Positions 1 through 7,266 of a stretch of 11,681 nt of DNA are shown here, in pieces. The notes under the pieces were generated by a model. The model was not told where the DNA came from. It worked only from the letters and a program-made list of their open reading frames with translations, and did no database searches. This DNA comes from a bacterium (lineage in GTDB: Bacteria; SZUA-182; SZUA-191): the NCBI GenBank assembly GCA_003230535.1, contig QIEW01000298.1, forward strand, positions 1 through 11,681, given 5' to 3'. The position numbers and the translations under genes were made by a program. Within the stretch, counting starts at the first letter, position 1. Every line of letters begins with the position of its first letter.

Positions 1-27
1 TCATAACCTAAAACCCAAAGAACATAT

Positions 28-33
28 GGAGGG
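28..33 (+). promoter_or_regulatory. Ribosome binding site of ferritin
   Basis: GGAGGG sits 10 bases before the ATG at 44. It decides between two in-frame starts, because it overlaps the first possible codon (ATG at 26) and can only serve the second. Confidence 0.75.
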
Positions 34-43
34 TACTATTGAT

Positions 44-550
44 ATGCTAAGTGAGAAGATGCAAGAGGTCTTAAATGGCCAGTTGAATGCGGAGCTTTAT
101 TCCGCCTATTTGTATCTGTCGATGTCCGCTTATTTTCAGTCCTTGGATTTAGCGGGTTTTGCTAATTGGATGCGGGTCCAGACTCAAGAGGAATTGGTGC
201 ATGCCATGAAGTTCCATGATTATATTAATGAGCGGGGCGGCAGGGTTCTCTTACGTTCGATAGAGAGCCCGCCGACGGAATGGATGTCGCCGTTGGCTGT
301 CTTCGAGTATGCCTATCAACATGAGCAGAAGGTTACCGGCCTGATCAATAATCTGGTCGATCTGTCTATGGAAGTCAAAGACCACGCCACCCACAACTTC
401 TTGCAATGGTTTGTTTCTGAGCAGGTGGAGGAGGAGGCATCAGCTAACGATGTGGTACGGAAACTTAAGCTTATGGGAAAGGCTGCCGGCGGTATGTTTA
501 TGATTGACCGCGAGCTGGCCCAGAGAGTATTCACCGCGCCGGCAAAATGA
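44..550 (+). CDS. ftnA: Ferritin-like non-haem iron storage protein
   Basis: Encodes a 168-aa bacterial ferritin, the usual family length. It should assemble into a cytoplasmic 24-mer shell that oxidises Fe(II) and stores it as ferric mineral. The N-terminal helix has the family pattern [17 protein letters not shown] with the first ferroxidase Glu. [20 protein letters not shown] carries the paired Glu/His ligands and the RGG turn, and EQVEEEA supplies the late ligand cluster. I chose the ATG at 44 over the in-frame ATG at 26 because GGAGGG at 28-33 lies 10 bases upstream of it and homologues begin MLSEKM; the ATG at 26 would have no ribosome binding site. The upstream promoter is outside the window. 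No hairpin terminator is seen before the repeat that starts 24 bp after the stop. Family assignment is firm; the symbol follows the E. coli-type non-haem ferritins. Confidence 0.95.
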   Translation: MLSEKMQEVLNGQLNAELYSAYLYLSMSAYFQSLDLAGFANWMRVQTQEELVHAMKFHDYINERGGRVLLRSIESPPTEWMSPLAVFEYAYQHEQKVTGLINNLVDLSMEVKDHATHNFLQWFVSEQVEEEASANDVVRKLKLMGKAAGGMFMIDRELAQRVFTAPAK

Positions 551-573
551 TAAGCGGAACAAGCAATAGTTGA

Positions 574-701
574 TGAACTCGTAAAAAGTCAGAAAACACA
601 CATTCTTATCATTCACCTGCAAACGGGAATACAGTATTTTCAGATAGTTAAAGTCGGTATGGATTCCCACTTTCTCGGGAATGACAACTTTTTACGAAAC
701 C
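574..701. repeat. MITE-like intergenic repeat, copy A
   Basis: A 128-bp element that begins 24 bp after the ferritin stop and ends 33 bp before the aminotransferase start. Its ends are imperfect inverted repeats: TCGTAAAAAGTC on the left, and TCGTAAAAAGTTGTC when the right end is read from the other strand. The right part contains the GGGAATGAC / GTCATTCCC motif. Read on the minus strand, it translates to the CHSRESGNP peptide, a familiar artefact of this class of dispersed repeat. The reverse complement of 11329-11456 matches it along its whole length. It encodes nothing, so mobility would need a transposase in trans. No clear target-site duplication is seen. Confidence 0.85.
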
Positions 702-734
702 CGCCCGTAGGGCGCTTTGTCCATGATGTAGCCA

Positions 735-2096
735 ATGAATAAGCTGATAAAAGATTACCTGAAATTTTATGGGGGGCGAACGCTGGGGTCGGCCATCCTT
801 TTTAGTCGAGCCGAAAAGGTTATTCCTGGGGGAGTATGTCACAACATCCGCTATCATCCTCCATATCCCTGCTATCTGGAGAGAGCCCAAGGCTCTCGGT
901 TCTGGGATGTGGATGGTAATGAATACCTGGATTTCTGGATGGGGCACTACGCTAATATCCTGGGTCATTCCCCCCAGGTCGTTATCGCTCGGCTCCAGGA
1001 TGCCCTAAGCCGAGGGACGTTGTTGTCTGGGATAGTAAATCCCTGGGAGGTGGAGCTTGCGGAGCTGATATGCGACCTGGTGCCGTCGGCGGAGGCGGTT
1101 CGTTTCTGCTGCTCCGGCACCGAAGCAGCCGGCTATGCCGCCCGCCTGTCCAGAGCTTACACCGGACGCTCCCGGATCATCAAGATTGAAGGCGGCTGGC
1201 ATGGCGCCTGCTCAGAGCTGCTCTATGCGGTAAAGTGGCCCTATGATAAGCCTGAATCGGTGGGGTTGCCGGCGGCCGGGCAATGTATCTCTATCCCGTT
1301 TAATGATCCGGAAGCCGCCGCCCATGCCATTAGAACCCATGCTCAAAAGCTGGCGGCTGTATTTATGGAGCCGGTAGTGGGTGTGGGAGGATTTGTTCCG
1401 GCTGAACCGGAATTTTTACACATTGTACGGGAGGAAACTGCTAAGGTCGGCGCTTTACTTGTATTTGATGAGATTATCACTGGTTTCCGGCTGGGCTTAG
1501 GTGGCGCCCAGAAGCTCTGGGGGGTGTTTCCTGATGTTACCGTCTTAGGTAAGGTGTTAGGCGGAGGCTTGCCGATTGGCGCTGTCTCCGCTTCTTCTAG
1601 GATAATGCAAACCTGCAACCCTTTTGTTCATCCGGAAAAATGGGAGCGGGCAGCGGTAGGCGGCGGAACTTTCTCCGGCCTGCCTTTGAATATGATCGCC
1701 GGTATAGCCATGCTGCGGTATCTGAAGGAAAACCAAGGCTGGATTTATCCTCGGTTGGAAGAAGCGGGTAAAAGAATGCGGGAGCGGATAGAGGAAACTG
1801 CTGCCGCACAAGGAATATTAGCCAAATGTACCGGAATTGGCTCGCTGTTTATGACACATTTCCCTTTCCAGGCCGGTCTTAATTTGAGAAGCCCCTATGA
1901 TGTCTGGGTGCAAACCCAGGTTCCCAAACGAGAGGTGGAACTAAAAGTACGGTTACTAAATAAAGGGATTTATGTCATGCACGGCGGCGGCGCTATCTCT
2001 ATTCAACATACACAGGATGACCTGGAATTTTTCTACCGGAAGCTGGAAGAAGTGTTTCAAGAGATGCAGGCGGCTGCACCAGAACCTGGTCAGTGA
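735..2096 (+). CDS. Class-III PLP aminotransferase, glutamate-1-semialdehyde aminomutase-like
   Basis: A 453-aa fold-type I PLP enzyme. Visible family marks are: the VIPGGV N-terminal segment (residues 29-34) and FWDVDGNEYLDF (56-67); SGTEA (127-131) for cofactor phosphate binding; GWHGA (154-158); FDEIITGFR (244-252) with the Asp that contacts the pyridine nitrogen; the Schiff-base Lys273 in GKVLGGGLPIGA; and GGTFSG (310-315). The overall pattern is closest to glutamate-1-semialdehyde 2,1-aminomutase (HemL), but it is about 20 residues longer, mainly at the N-terminus, and no haem genes are nearby. Substrate is therefore left open: HemL itself or a paralogue acting on another amino acid or sugar. 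There is no convincing Shine-Dalgarno before 735, and the start lies just after repeat A. Transcription probably ends at the hairpin at 2122-2165. Confidence 0.85.
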   Translation: MNKLIKDYLKFYGGRTLGSAILFSRAEKVIPGGVCHNIRYHPPYPCYLERAQGSRFWDVDGNEYLDFWMGHYANILGHSPQVVIARLQDALSRGTLLSGIVNPWEVELAELICDLVPSAEAVRFCCSGTEAAGYAARLSRAYTGRSRIIKIEGGWHGACSELLYAVKWPYDKPESVGLPAAGQCISIPFNDPEAAAHAIRTHAQKLAAVFMEPVVGVGGFVPAEPEFLHIVREETAKVGALLVFDEIITGFRLGLGGAQKLWGVFPDVTVLGKVLGGGLPIGAVSASSRIMQTCNPFVHPEKWERAAVGGGTFSGLPLNMIAGIAMLRYLKENQGWIYPRLEEAGKRMRERIEETAAAQGILAKCTGIGSLFMTHFPFQAGLNLRSPYDVWVQTQVPKREVELKVRLLNKGIYVMHGGGAISIQHTQDDLEFFYRKLEEVFQEMQAAAPEPGQ

Positions 2097-2121
2097 TAAC
2101 ATAAGCCAAAGACAAAAAACA

Positions 2122-2165
2122 AAGGGAGGCCGAAACCTTTAACGGTGCGCCTCCCTTGTTTTGGT
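2122..2165. terminator. Bidirectional intrinsic terminator between convergent genes
   Basis: Arms AAGGGAGGC (2122-2130) and GCCTCCCTT (2149-2157) form a perfect 9-bp stem around an 18-base loop. On the plus strand it is followed by TTGTTTTGGTTCT. On the minus strand the outward sequence is TGTTTTTTGTC. Both sides are U-rich in RNA, so it can stop the aminotransferase transcript and also one arriving from the minus-strand vWA gene. Confidence 0.75.
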
Positions 2166-2178
2166 TCTCTCCTATGTA

Positions 2179-2346
2179 TCGTGTCAACTCTAAATTGACG
2201 GATATGATCTTTATCCCCCCCTCACCTCGGTCCTCTCCCCCCAGCGGAGAGGAAGCAGGAATAGTCCCTTCTCCCCAGGGGGGAGAAGGTTAGGATGAGG
2301 GGGATAAAACAACAGGTAAATTTACAACATATTAATCTTGACACGA
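2179..2346. repeat. Foldback / MITE-like element with 9-bp terminal inverted repeats
   Basis: Bounded by a perfect inverted pair, TCGTGTCAA (2179-2187) and TTGACACGA (2338-2346). Inside, a long imperfect palindrome pairs TTTATCCCCC...CTCTCCCCCC (2210-2242) with 2278-2308. Between the arms are smaller perfect hairpins: CCTCTCC/GGAGAGG (2232-2252) and CCTTCTCCC/GGGAGAAGG (2267-2289). The CCCTCACC / CTCTCCCC composition is that of common non-coding intergenic palindromes in environmental genomes. It has no coding potential. It lies in the gap between convergent genes, where insertion should be tolerated. Confidence 0.75.
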
Positions 2347-2370
2347 CACTAGAACCTATTGAATAGCCTT

Positions 2371-4839
2371 CTAGCCATCATTTTCATTAAAACCAGCCTT
2401 AATAATCCTAAAGAAAATTCCGGGGACTCCCGGCTCCAAAAATACACAGACAGAGATCCTCTTATTAAAGTTAAAGGCTTTCAGCAGTGCAATGTTAAGT
2501 TGCGTTCCTTTGGCAACGGCCTCAACATGAAAAGTTCTGCCGTCCTGAAGAGTGAGCGTAAGCCACAATCTACAATCCTCTAACGGAACATCAGTCTCCG
2601 GGTCACTCTCATGTAACGTGATATAATTAATATAAGCTACACCGCACATCGGGCGTTCACCGGAACAGATTCTAGTATCTTCGCTGGTCTCCATCCGAAC
2701 ATTGGAGTAAATAGGATCAGAATTTGTGGTATCTATAAACACAAAGTTGGTAATAGTAATTCCTGGGGTAGTATCCGAATTAACCTTAACTATCAGGTCA
2801 TTTACGCAGTCCTGCTTTCCGGCGCTGAAGATCCCAATATCACATGTAACCGTATGGCCGGTTTGACTATAAATACACCGATCATCTAGTAATTGCTCAA
2901 AAGTCACTTCATTCGGCAGTTCATCAACCAGGAACACATCTGGTATATCCAGATCGCCTGCGTTACCAAAACAGATATCATAGTCTATTGTACCACCTAC
3001 CCTAGCGCATCCGCTCGGTCCTAAATTGTCCATCTTAATAATGTTAAGTGGATCTGGACAAACCAGGGTATCCTCAGAAACTTCACGCTGCTTTCTTGAC
3101 CTGCCGCATCCGATAATGGCAGTGTTGGTGATGATGGTTCCTCCCGGCACATCTTGATCCACCTCCACCTCCATATCAAAACACACTTTCTCTCCAGGGC
3201 CAAGTGAGCCCATCTCACAAATAACCATATGGGCAGTTTGGCTATAAATACACCCATCTTGTAATGGTAATACAGGAGCTACTTCATTTGGGAGTTCATC
3301 TGTAACTAATACATTATCCACACTGACATCATTCGGATTATAAAAGCAAATACTATAGATTATAGTTTGTTCCTCTTTGACACAGTCATCTTCGTCCACG
3401 TTACTTGACTTTGTAATGGTAGGGCAATCGCAGGAAACCAGAGTAGTCTCCTCTGCTCTCTCGGTTACTTCGTCGGTTACAATATGGGCGACATTGAGAA
3501 TTTCAGTACAAAGATTTACCCCTGAACTCACAATGACCGAGAATTCCACACAACCCTCTGCTCCACTTGAAATTGTACCAATATCACAAATAATTGTATG
3601 GTCGGTTTGGCTATAAATACACCCATCTTGTAATGGTAATACAGGAGCTACTTCATTCGGGAGTTCGTCGGTAATAACAGCATTACTCAACTCGCATTGA
3701 CTAAGATTGGAATAACAAATACTATAGTCAATAGTACCTCCAGGATCGACAAACCCGTCTTCACCGTTCTCATCGTCCTTTCTGAGCACAAGCTCGCAGC
3801 ACTCTTCACCTTCTCTGGTAACTATTACAGTATCAAATCCGCAAGCTCTCTCTTCACCCTCGCACACCCCTTCGCCTTCTTTAATGATAGCCGTCGCCGT
3901 AATAGTATTTTCTCCGCATTCTAAGGGAACTACAACGCTAAATTGGACGCAAAGAGGGCACTCCTCCGTCAACTCAACTCCCATTACAGGTTGTCCATTG
4001 ATCTCCATCTCGACATCATCGACGCTGGGGAGAGCTTCTATAAACTTGTTAATCAGGTCATCCGATTCGGTAACACAAGCGCTAAAGCCACAGGTTATAT
4101 TGGCAATCTCCTCCATTAGTGCAGCTCCGGCGCCCAGACAGTCATCATCAACATCTAAGAATACAGTATTGATGATTATTCCCGCATCTCTGGCAGCTTC
4201 GGCCGCTTCTATGGGGTCCGGTCCGGCAGTGGGTTGGCCGTCGCTAAACAGGATAACTTTTTTGAGAGCGTCGGGGCGGCCGCGGGCCTCAAACTCAGCG
4301 ATAGCGGCAAGAATTGCGCCGCCGATATTAGTTCGCCCCCACCGGGGCAGTTTTTCAATTACTTCTACAGCATCATCTCCGCATTCCTCCCCGCTGCCGA
4401 TAGACGCTAACTCCAGGAAAACCTCTTCGCCTCCCGGGCTATCTTTCGCCGGAACATTATGGTTGAAGCTTATCAGCCCCAAACGCGTCTCGACGCCGCA
4501 TTCCACTGTGCATGCGTGGCTGCATAATGCCTCCACCAGAGCTTTCGCACCATCTTTTCTCCTATCTAAGGGATCATTCCAGTTTAAACTATTCGAAGAA
4601 TCCATCAGTAATATTAAATCTACTTCCTGACTTACCGCAGCGGTTCCTGTCACGAGGACTTCCGCTGAAGTAATGGTGGTATTATCGCCGGGATGAATTA
4701 TGCTTACGTTACAGTCAACCTCGGCAATGATCGCTTGCGCAACAGCATTCGGTGGAGCTATTAACATAGGAAGCAATGCCATTCCTATTATAGCTATTGA
4801 AGCCATGAAACGCTTGATTGTAAGCATTCTTACTTGCAT
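2371..4839 (-). CDS. Secreted Cys-rich vWA protein with three DUF11-type repeats and a novel C-terminal module
   Basis: An 822-aa exported protein. Start at 4839 is chosen over the in-frame codon at 4866 because AGGAGGG lies just upstream of it. Signal peptide is residues 1 to about 36, with likely cleavage after AVAQA. A vWA domain follows (about 73-265), with MIDAS DSSNS at 80-84, a Thr in RTNIGG near 170 and FSDGQPT near 199-204. A linker of about 80 residues has beta-sandwich-like features. Three DUF11-type beta repeats come next (about 347-470, 474-596, 598-725), each with a DELPNEV segment and DRCIYSQT/DGCIYSQT. All three keep four Cys at the same spacing (32, 11 and 12 residues apart). 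The last ~93 residues are homologous to the mature small protein at 7267-7668. By hand I count 39 Cys, which suggests extensive disulphides outside the cytoplasm. There is no LPXTG motif and no C-terminal membrane segment. Probable cell-surface or adhesin-like role; ligand unknown. Confidence 0.85.
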   Translation of the reverse strand: MQVRMLTIKRFMASIAIIGMALLPMLIAPPNAVAQAIIAEVDCNVSIIHPGDNTTITSAEVLVTGTAAVSQEVDLILLMDSSNSLNWNDPLDRRKDGAKALVEALCSHACTVECGVETRLGLISFNHNVPAKDSPGGEEVFLELASIGSGEECGDDAVEVIEKLPRWGRTNIGGAILAAIAEFEARGRPDALKKVILFSDGQPTAGPDPIEAAEAARDAGIIINTVFLDVDDDCLGAGAALMEEIANITCGFSACVTESDDLINKFIEALPSVDDVEMEINGQPVMGVELTEECPLCVQFSVVVPLECGENTITATAIIKEGEGVCEGEERACGFDTVIVTREGEECCELVLRKDDENGEDGFVDPGGTIDYSICYSNLSQCELSNAVITDELPNEVAPVLPLQDGCIYSQTDHTIICDIGTISSGAEGCVEFSVIVSSGVNLCTEILNVAHIVTDEVTERAEETTLVSCDCPTITKSSNVDEDDCVKEEQTIIYSICFYNPNDVSVDNVLVTDELPNEVAPVLPLQDGCIYSQTAHMVICEMGSLGPGEKVCFDMEVEVDQDVPGGTIITNTAIIGCGRSRKQREVSEDTLVCPDPLNIIKMDNLGPSGCARVGGTIDYDICFGNAGDLDIPDVFLVDELPNEVTFEQLLDDRCIYSQTGHTVTCDIGIFSAGKQDCVNDLIVKVNSDTTPGITITNFVFIDTTNSDPIYSNVRMETSEDTRICSGERPMCGVAYINYITLHESDPETDVPLEDCRLWLTLTLQDGRTFHVEAVAKGTQLNIALLKAFNFNKRISVCVFLEPGVPGIFFRIIKAGFNENDG
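3236..3297 (-). repeat. Intragenic direct repeat (second DUF11 unit)
   Basis: This 62-bp stretch matches 3605-3666 with a single T/C difference. The offset is 369 bp, exactly 123 codons. It encodes the DELPNEVAPVLPLQDGCIYS segment of the second DUF11-type unit. The rest of the two units has diverged much more, and the third unit (around 2866-2930) is clearly related but different. This points to local gene conversion or strong constraint. Confidence 0.85.
3605..3666 (-). repeat. Intragenic direct repeat (first DUF11 unit)
   Basis: Partner of 3236-3297, with one mismatch in 62 bp, in the same frame and at the same place within the first DUF11-type unit. Confidence 0.85.
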
Positions 4840-4843
4840 AGCG

Positions 4844-4850
4844 CCCTCCT
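4844..4850 (-). promoter_or_regulatory. Ribosome binding site of the vWA/DUF11 gene
   Basis: AGGAGGG on the minus strand, 4 bases before the ATG at 4839. It fixes the start of the 822-aa protein and rules out the earlier in-frame codon at 4866, which would place this site inside the coding region. Confidence 0.75.
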
Positions 4851-4999
4851 GTTTTGGGAAATTCACGAATTAAAGCTGCCAAATAAAAGCTCCAACAACT
4901 TATCTGTATCACCATGGGAGGCGTTGATTTTCTCCGTAAATTGCCATCATTCCCGGAGTTGTTTTGATATCTATCAGGCGGGGTAACGTTCCCCCCAAA

Positions 5000-7060
5000 T
5001 TACTGCCTTAACAAATTCTCATTGATAATTACATTATTATCCAGATACAGGTCCTTAACCATATCCCGGTATCTTTTGGCCTGTAAGTTAACTTTCTTAA
5101 ACCGCATTGTATTCAGAAAATCGCCTAATTGTTTTTTATCCGTAAACTCATCTTCCGTTATCCCTAACACATTGAAAAAACGGCTTTTATTGTTTTCCCA
5201 CCACTCTTCGGCTTCTTCATCGGACACTGTATTGGCGCTTTCGAGTACGCTGGCCTTAAAATAAGCTTTGGATAACGATTCTTCTTCTATTTGGCTAGCA
5301 TAAATATTCGACTCCTTCTCATCCCTTTGCCCTGACTGCTCAGCCAGAAGGAGTTTGATCTCCGATTTAACATCTTCGAAAGCTAGATAGCTCGGGTCCA
5401 ATTTTTTATTGAAGCGTAAAATAAAGTATCCCACCGGGGTGGTTACCAATGGACTTATCTGACCGGGTTGCAGTTCACGAGCTATCTTCTGGCATTTTAC
5501 AGGGAGCAGGTCGGCTGATATACTCCTAAGCTCTTTCTGGTGTTTGGCAAATAAAGCCGCCTTCTTTTTCTTATCAGAACCTTTTTCTAATTCAGCTGCT
5601 ATTTTTTTCCCTTGCTCAAGGGTTTCCGCAAGGATTAGGTCCACAATATAATCCGGCGCTGATTTGCGATAGTACGTTTTATAAGAGGCATAGTATTCCC
5701 GGGCGGATTTATTGGAGATTACTTCAGCCTTTACCATCTTTGTCACGTCTTCCCTGACCGACGCAAAAGGCTTATACTTCCGTCTGACACGCTTTTGAAC
5801 TTTGACCAAATAATAACCGAGGCTGGTTTTTAGCGGCTTACTATATTCCCCCTCCTTAAGTCTCTTGACCGCCTCTCGAAGCTCCGGGAGCAAATCCTTC
5901 CCGGTGACTTGACGCTCTTGGGCCTGTTGACTGACCCGGTCTTTCTTCATGCGGGACAACATTTCCTCTCCTTCGGTCTTTGAATTTAATCTGATCAGCT
6001 TAGCGGTTATTATCTCTGCATCTGACCAGCGCTCTTGCAGCTTAACCAGGAAACAACCCCAATTAGTGACAATCGGTGGGCTTATTTCGTTAAGTTCCAG
6101 ATCAGGGACCACAGCCTGAACCTTCTGGGGCAGCTTATCCAGCGACATCGATAACTGTTCTGTGCCGGTTGCTAACTCCTCAAATTTCTTTCCAGCTTTG
6201 ATTTCCTCTAAAACTTCTTGGCATTGTTGGGAATTGTTCTTTACAATAACGCTTACCTTAAAATGGTCGAAGGCATTCCTCTCCACCAATTTGGCGATAT
6301 AGAAACCGACCGGCGTATCCACTGCTTCGGTCATCTGCCCCGGTTCCAGGTGGAAAATCGCTTCCTGAACCTCCACCGGCAACTGCGAGCCCGCGATAGG
6401 TGAAGGAGAAAAACTAAGTTTATCAATAGCATCTCCCTCTTTTATTCGCTTTAATATTGCTTGAGCTTCACTGTGGGTTCCTTTAACTACAAACAGCGCC
6501 CGCGTCCCTCGATCGGGCAGTTTAAACTTTTCAAGATGGTTCCGGTAATATTCTTTAGCCTCGCCAGTAGTGACTTCATCTCTATATTCATCCATCTTCT
6601 GGTTTGTTTTTATTTCTGCTTCAGCCATAGTCATCTTTTTAACAACAGAGGGATCTTTTTCAAAACCCTCTTCCCGGGCGATAGCAGACACCAATTTATT
6701 ATTAATTATTTCACGTAGTAAGTTGTATCTGATTTGAAAAAGATCTTTTCCGCGAGACGATGCTATTCTCTGATTAAATTCATTTGCATAGACCAAAGGG
6801 TTTCCTTGGCTAGTAGCCAGAACCGTATCCGGTGGAAGATCTAATTGCAGTTTTGACCAATGGAATTTGGTCGTTCCATTGATAAACCGCTTGTTTAGTC
6901 TTTCCATGTTTTGCCGCTGGAGGGCTCCCAAAGCGGAAAGCGCACCGGAACCGGACTCCTGTCCATTAGCCGACAGGGGGAGAAGGCACCATATTGGGAA
7001 GATCGATAAAATCGATAAATAAAATGTTAACCTAACCCAATAAGTCCTGTTGAGTTTCAT
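5000..7060 (-). CDS. Exported SurA/PpiC-like foldase with four degenerate parvulin repeats
   Basis: A 686-aa protein with a hydrophobic signal sequence (residues 1 to about 31, cleavage near LSANGQ). Next is a SurA-N-like helical segment (about 75-180) containing YANEFNQRIA and LLREIINNKLV. Four parvulin-like units follow, at about 187-262, 268-345, 350-425 and 470-555. Each ends in the family-style P(V/L)xTxxGYxLxKxxx block: TPVGFYIAKLVER, TNWGCFLVKLQER, TSLGYYLVKVQKR, TPVGYFILRFNKK. SurA has two such domains, so four is unusual. The catalytic His expected at the first strand (R-A-x-H-I-L) is absent; the first unit reads RALFVV. A holding chaperone is thus more likely than an isomerase. The last ~130 residues are charged and helical. 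It lies between two secreted proteins that share a domain, which suggests that they are its clients. ATG 7060 is preferred to ATG 7075 because AGGAAGGA falls between them. Confidence 0.8.
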   Translation of the reverse strand: MKLNRTYWVRLTFYLSILSIFPIWCLLPLSANGQESGSGALSALGALQRQNMERLNKRFINGTTKFHWSKLQLDLPPDTVLATSQGNPLVYANEFNQRIASSRGKDLFQIRYNLLREIINNKLVSAIAREEGFEKDPSVVKKMTMAEAEIKTNQKMDEYRDEVTTGEAKEYYRNHLEKFKLPDRGTRALFVVKGTHSEAQAILKRIKEGDAIDKLSFSPSPIAGSQLPVEVQEAIFHLEPGQMTEAVDTPVGFYIAKLVERNAFDHFKVSVIVKNNSQQCQEVLEEIKAGKKFEELATGTEQLSMSLDKLPQKVQAVVPDLELNEISPPIVTNWGCFLVKLQERWSDAEIITAKLIRLNSKTEGEEMLSRMKKDRVSQQAQERQVTGKDLLPELREAVKRLKEGEYSKPLKTSLGYYLVKVQKRVRRKYKPFASVREDVTKMVKAEVISNKSAREYYASYKTYYRKSAPDYIVDLILAETLEQGKKIAAELEKGSDKKKKAALFAKHQKELRSISADLLPVKCQKIARELQPGQISPLVTTPVGYFILRFNKKLDPSYLAFEDVKSEIKLLLAEQSGQRDEKESNIYASQIEEESLSKAYFKASVLESANTVSDEEAEEWWENNKSRFFNVLGITEDEFTDKKQLGDFLNTMRFKKVNLQAKRYRDMVKDLYLDNNVIINENLLRQ

Positions 7061-7064
7061 CTTT

Positions 7065-7072
7065 TCCTTCCT
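7065..7072 (-). promoter_or_regulatory. Ribosome binding site of the foldase gene
   Basis: AGGAAGGA on the minus strand, 4 bases upstream of the ATG at 7060. No such site precedes the alternative ATG at 7075, so the protein probably begins MKLNRT. Confidence 0.6.
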
Positions 7073-7215
7073 CATGCTAAATTTAATTTAATTAACCAAT
7101 GTTTTAAAGCACAACAAACTGTAACGATATCAACCCGACAATGCAGCCATTGTTTTTCTTACCCCAAGTACACTGAAATATCACTTTTCAATAAAAGTTT
7201 CCGTCTGATTACTCA

Positions 7216-7251
7216 ACGGGAAGGCACATCGCTTAAGATGTGCCTTCCCGT
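7216..7251 (-). terminator. Perfect 15-bp hairpin after the small secreted-protein gene
   Basis: ACGGGAAGGCACATC (7216-7230) and GATGTGCCTTCCCGT (7237-7251) pair perfectly around a 6-base loop. The hairpin begins 15 bp downstream of the stop of the 133-aa gene. The minus-strand tail (TGAGTAAT) is not a clean U-run. It may therefore be a leaky terminator or a 3'-end stabiliser that lets the short upstream gene be expressed more highly than the two longer downstream genes. Confidence 0.65.
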
Positions 7252-7266
7252 CTTTAAGCGCTGCCG

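Noticed and set aside
26-43. Earlier in-frame ATG for ferritin adding six residues
   Set aside because: The only ribosome binding site overlaps this codon and serves the ATG at 44; family members start at the MLSEKM position.
648-968. Minus-strand open frame containing CHSRESGNP
   Set aside because: This peptide is the translation of the dispersed repeat at 574-701; the rest is antisense to the aminotransferase.
2179-2346. CRISPR-like array
   Set aside because: The repeats are inverted and nested, not direct and evenly spaced with unique spacers.
3884-4630. Long plus-strand open frame of 248 codons
   Set aside because: Antisense to the vWA domain, Ser/Ala/Pro-rich in the way shadow frames are, with no ribosome binding site and no domain. 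The minus-strand frame has clear MIDAS motifs.
4840-4999. Separate promoter or terminator between the foldase and the vWA gene
   Set aside because: A GGGG...CCCC pair at 4980-4996 is interrupted by mismatches and has no T-run, and no convincing -35/-10 pair is visible; co-transcription is simpler.
7024-7060. Lipoprotein signal for the foldase (Cys in FPIWCLLPL)
   Set aside because: The residues before the Cys do not fit a lipobox; a standard signal peptide cleaved near LSANGQ fits better.
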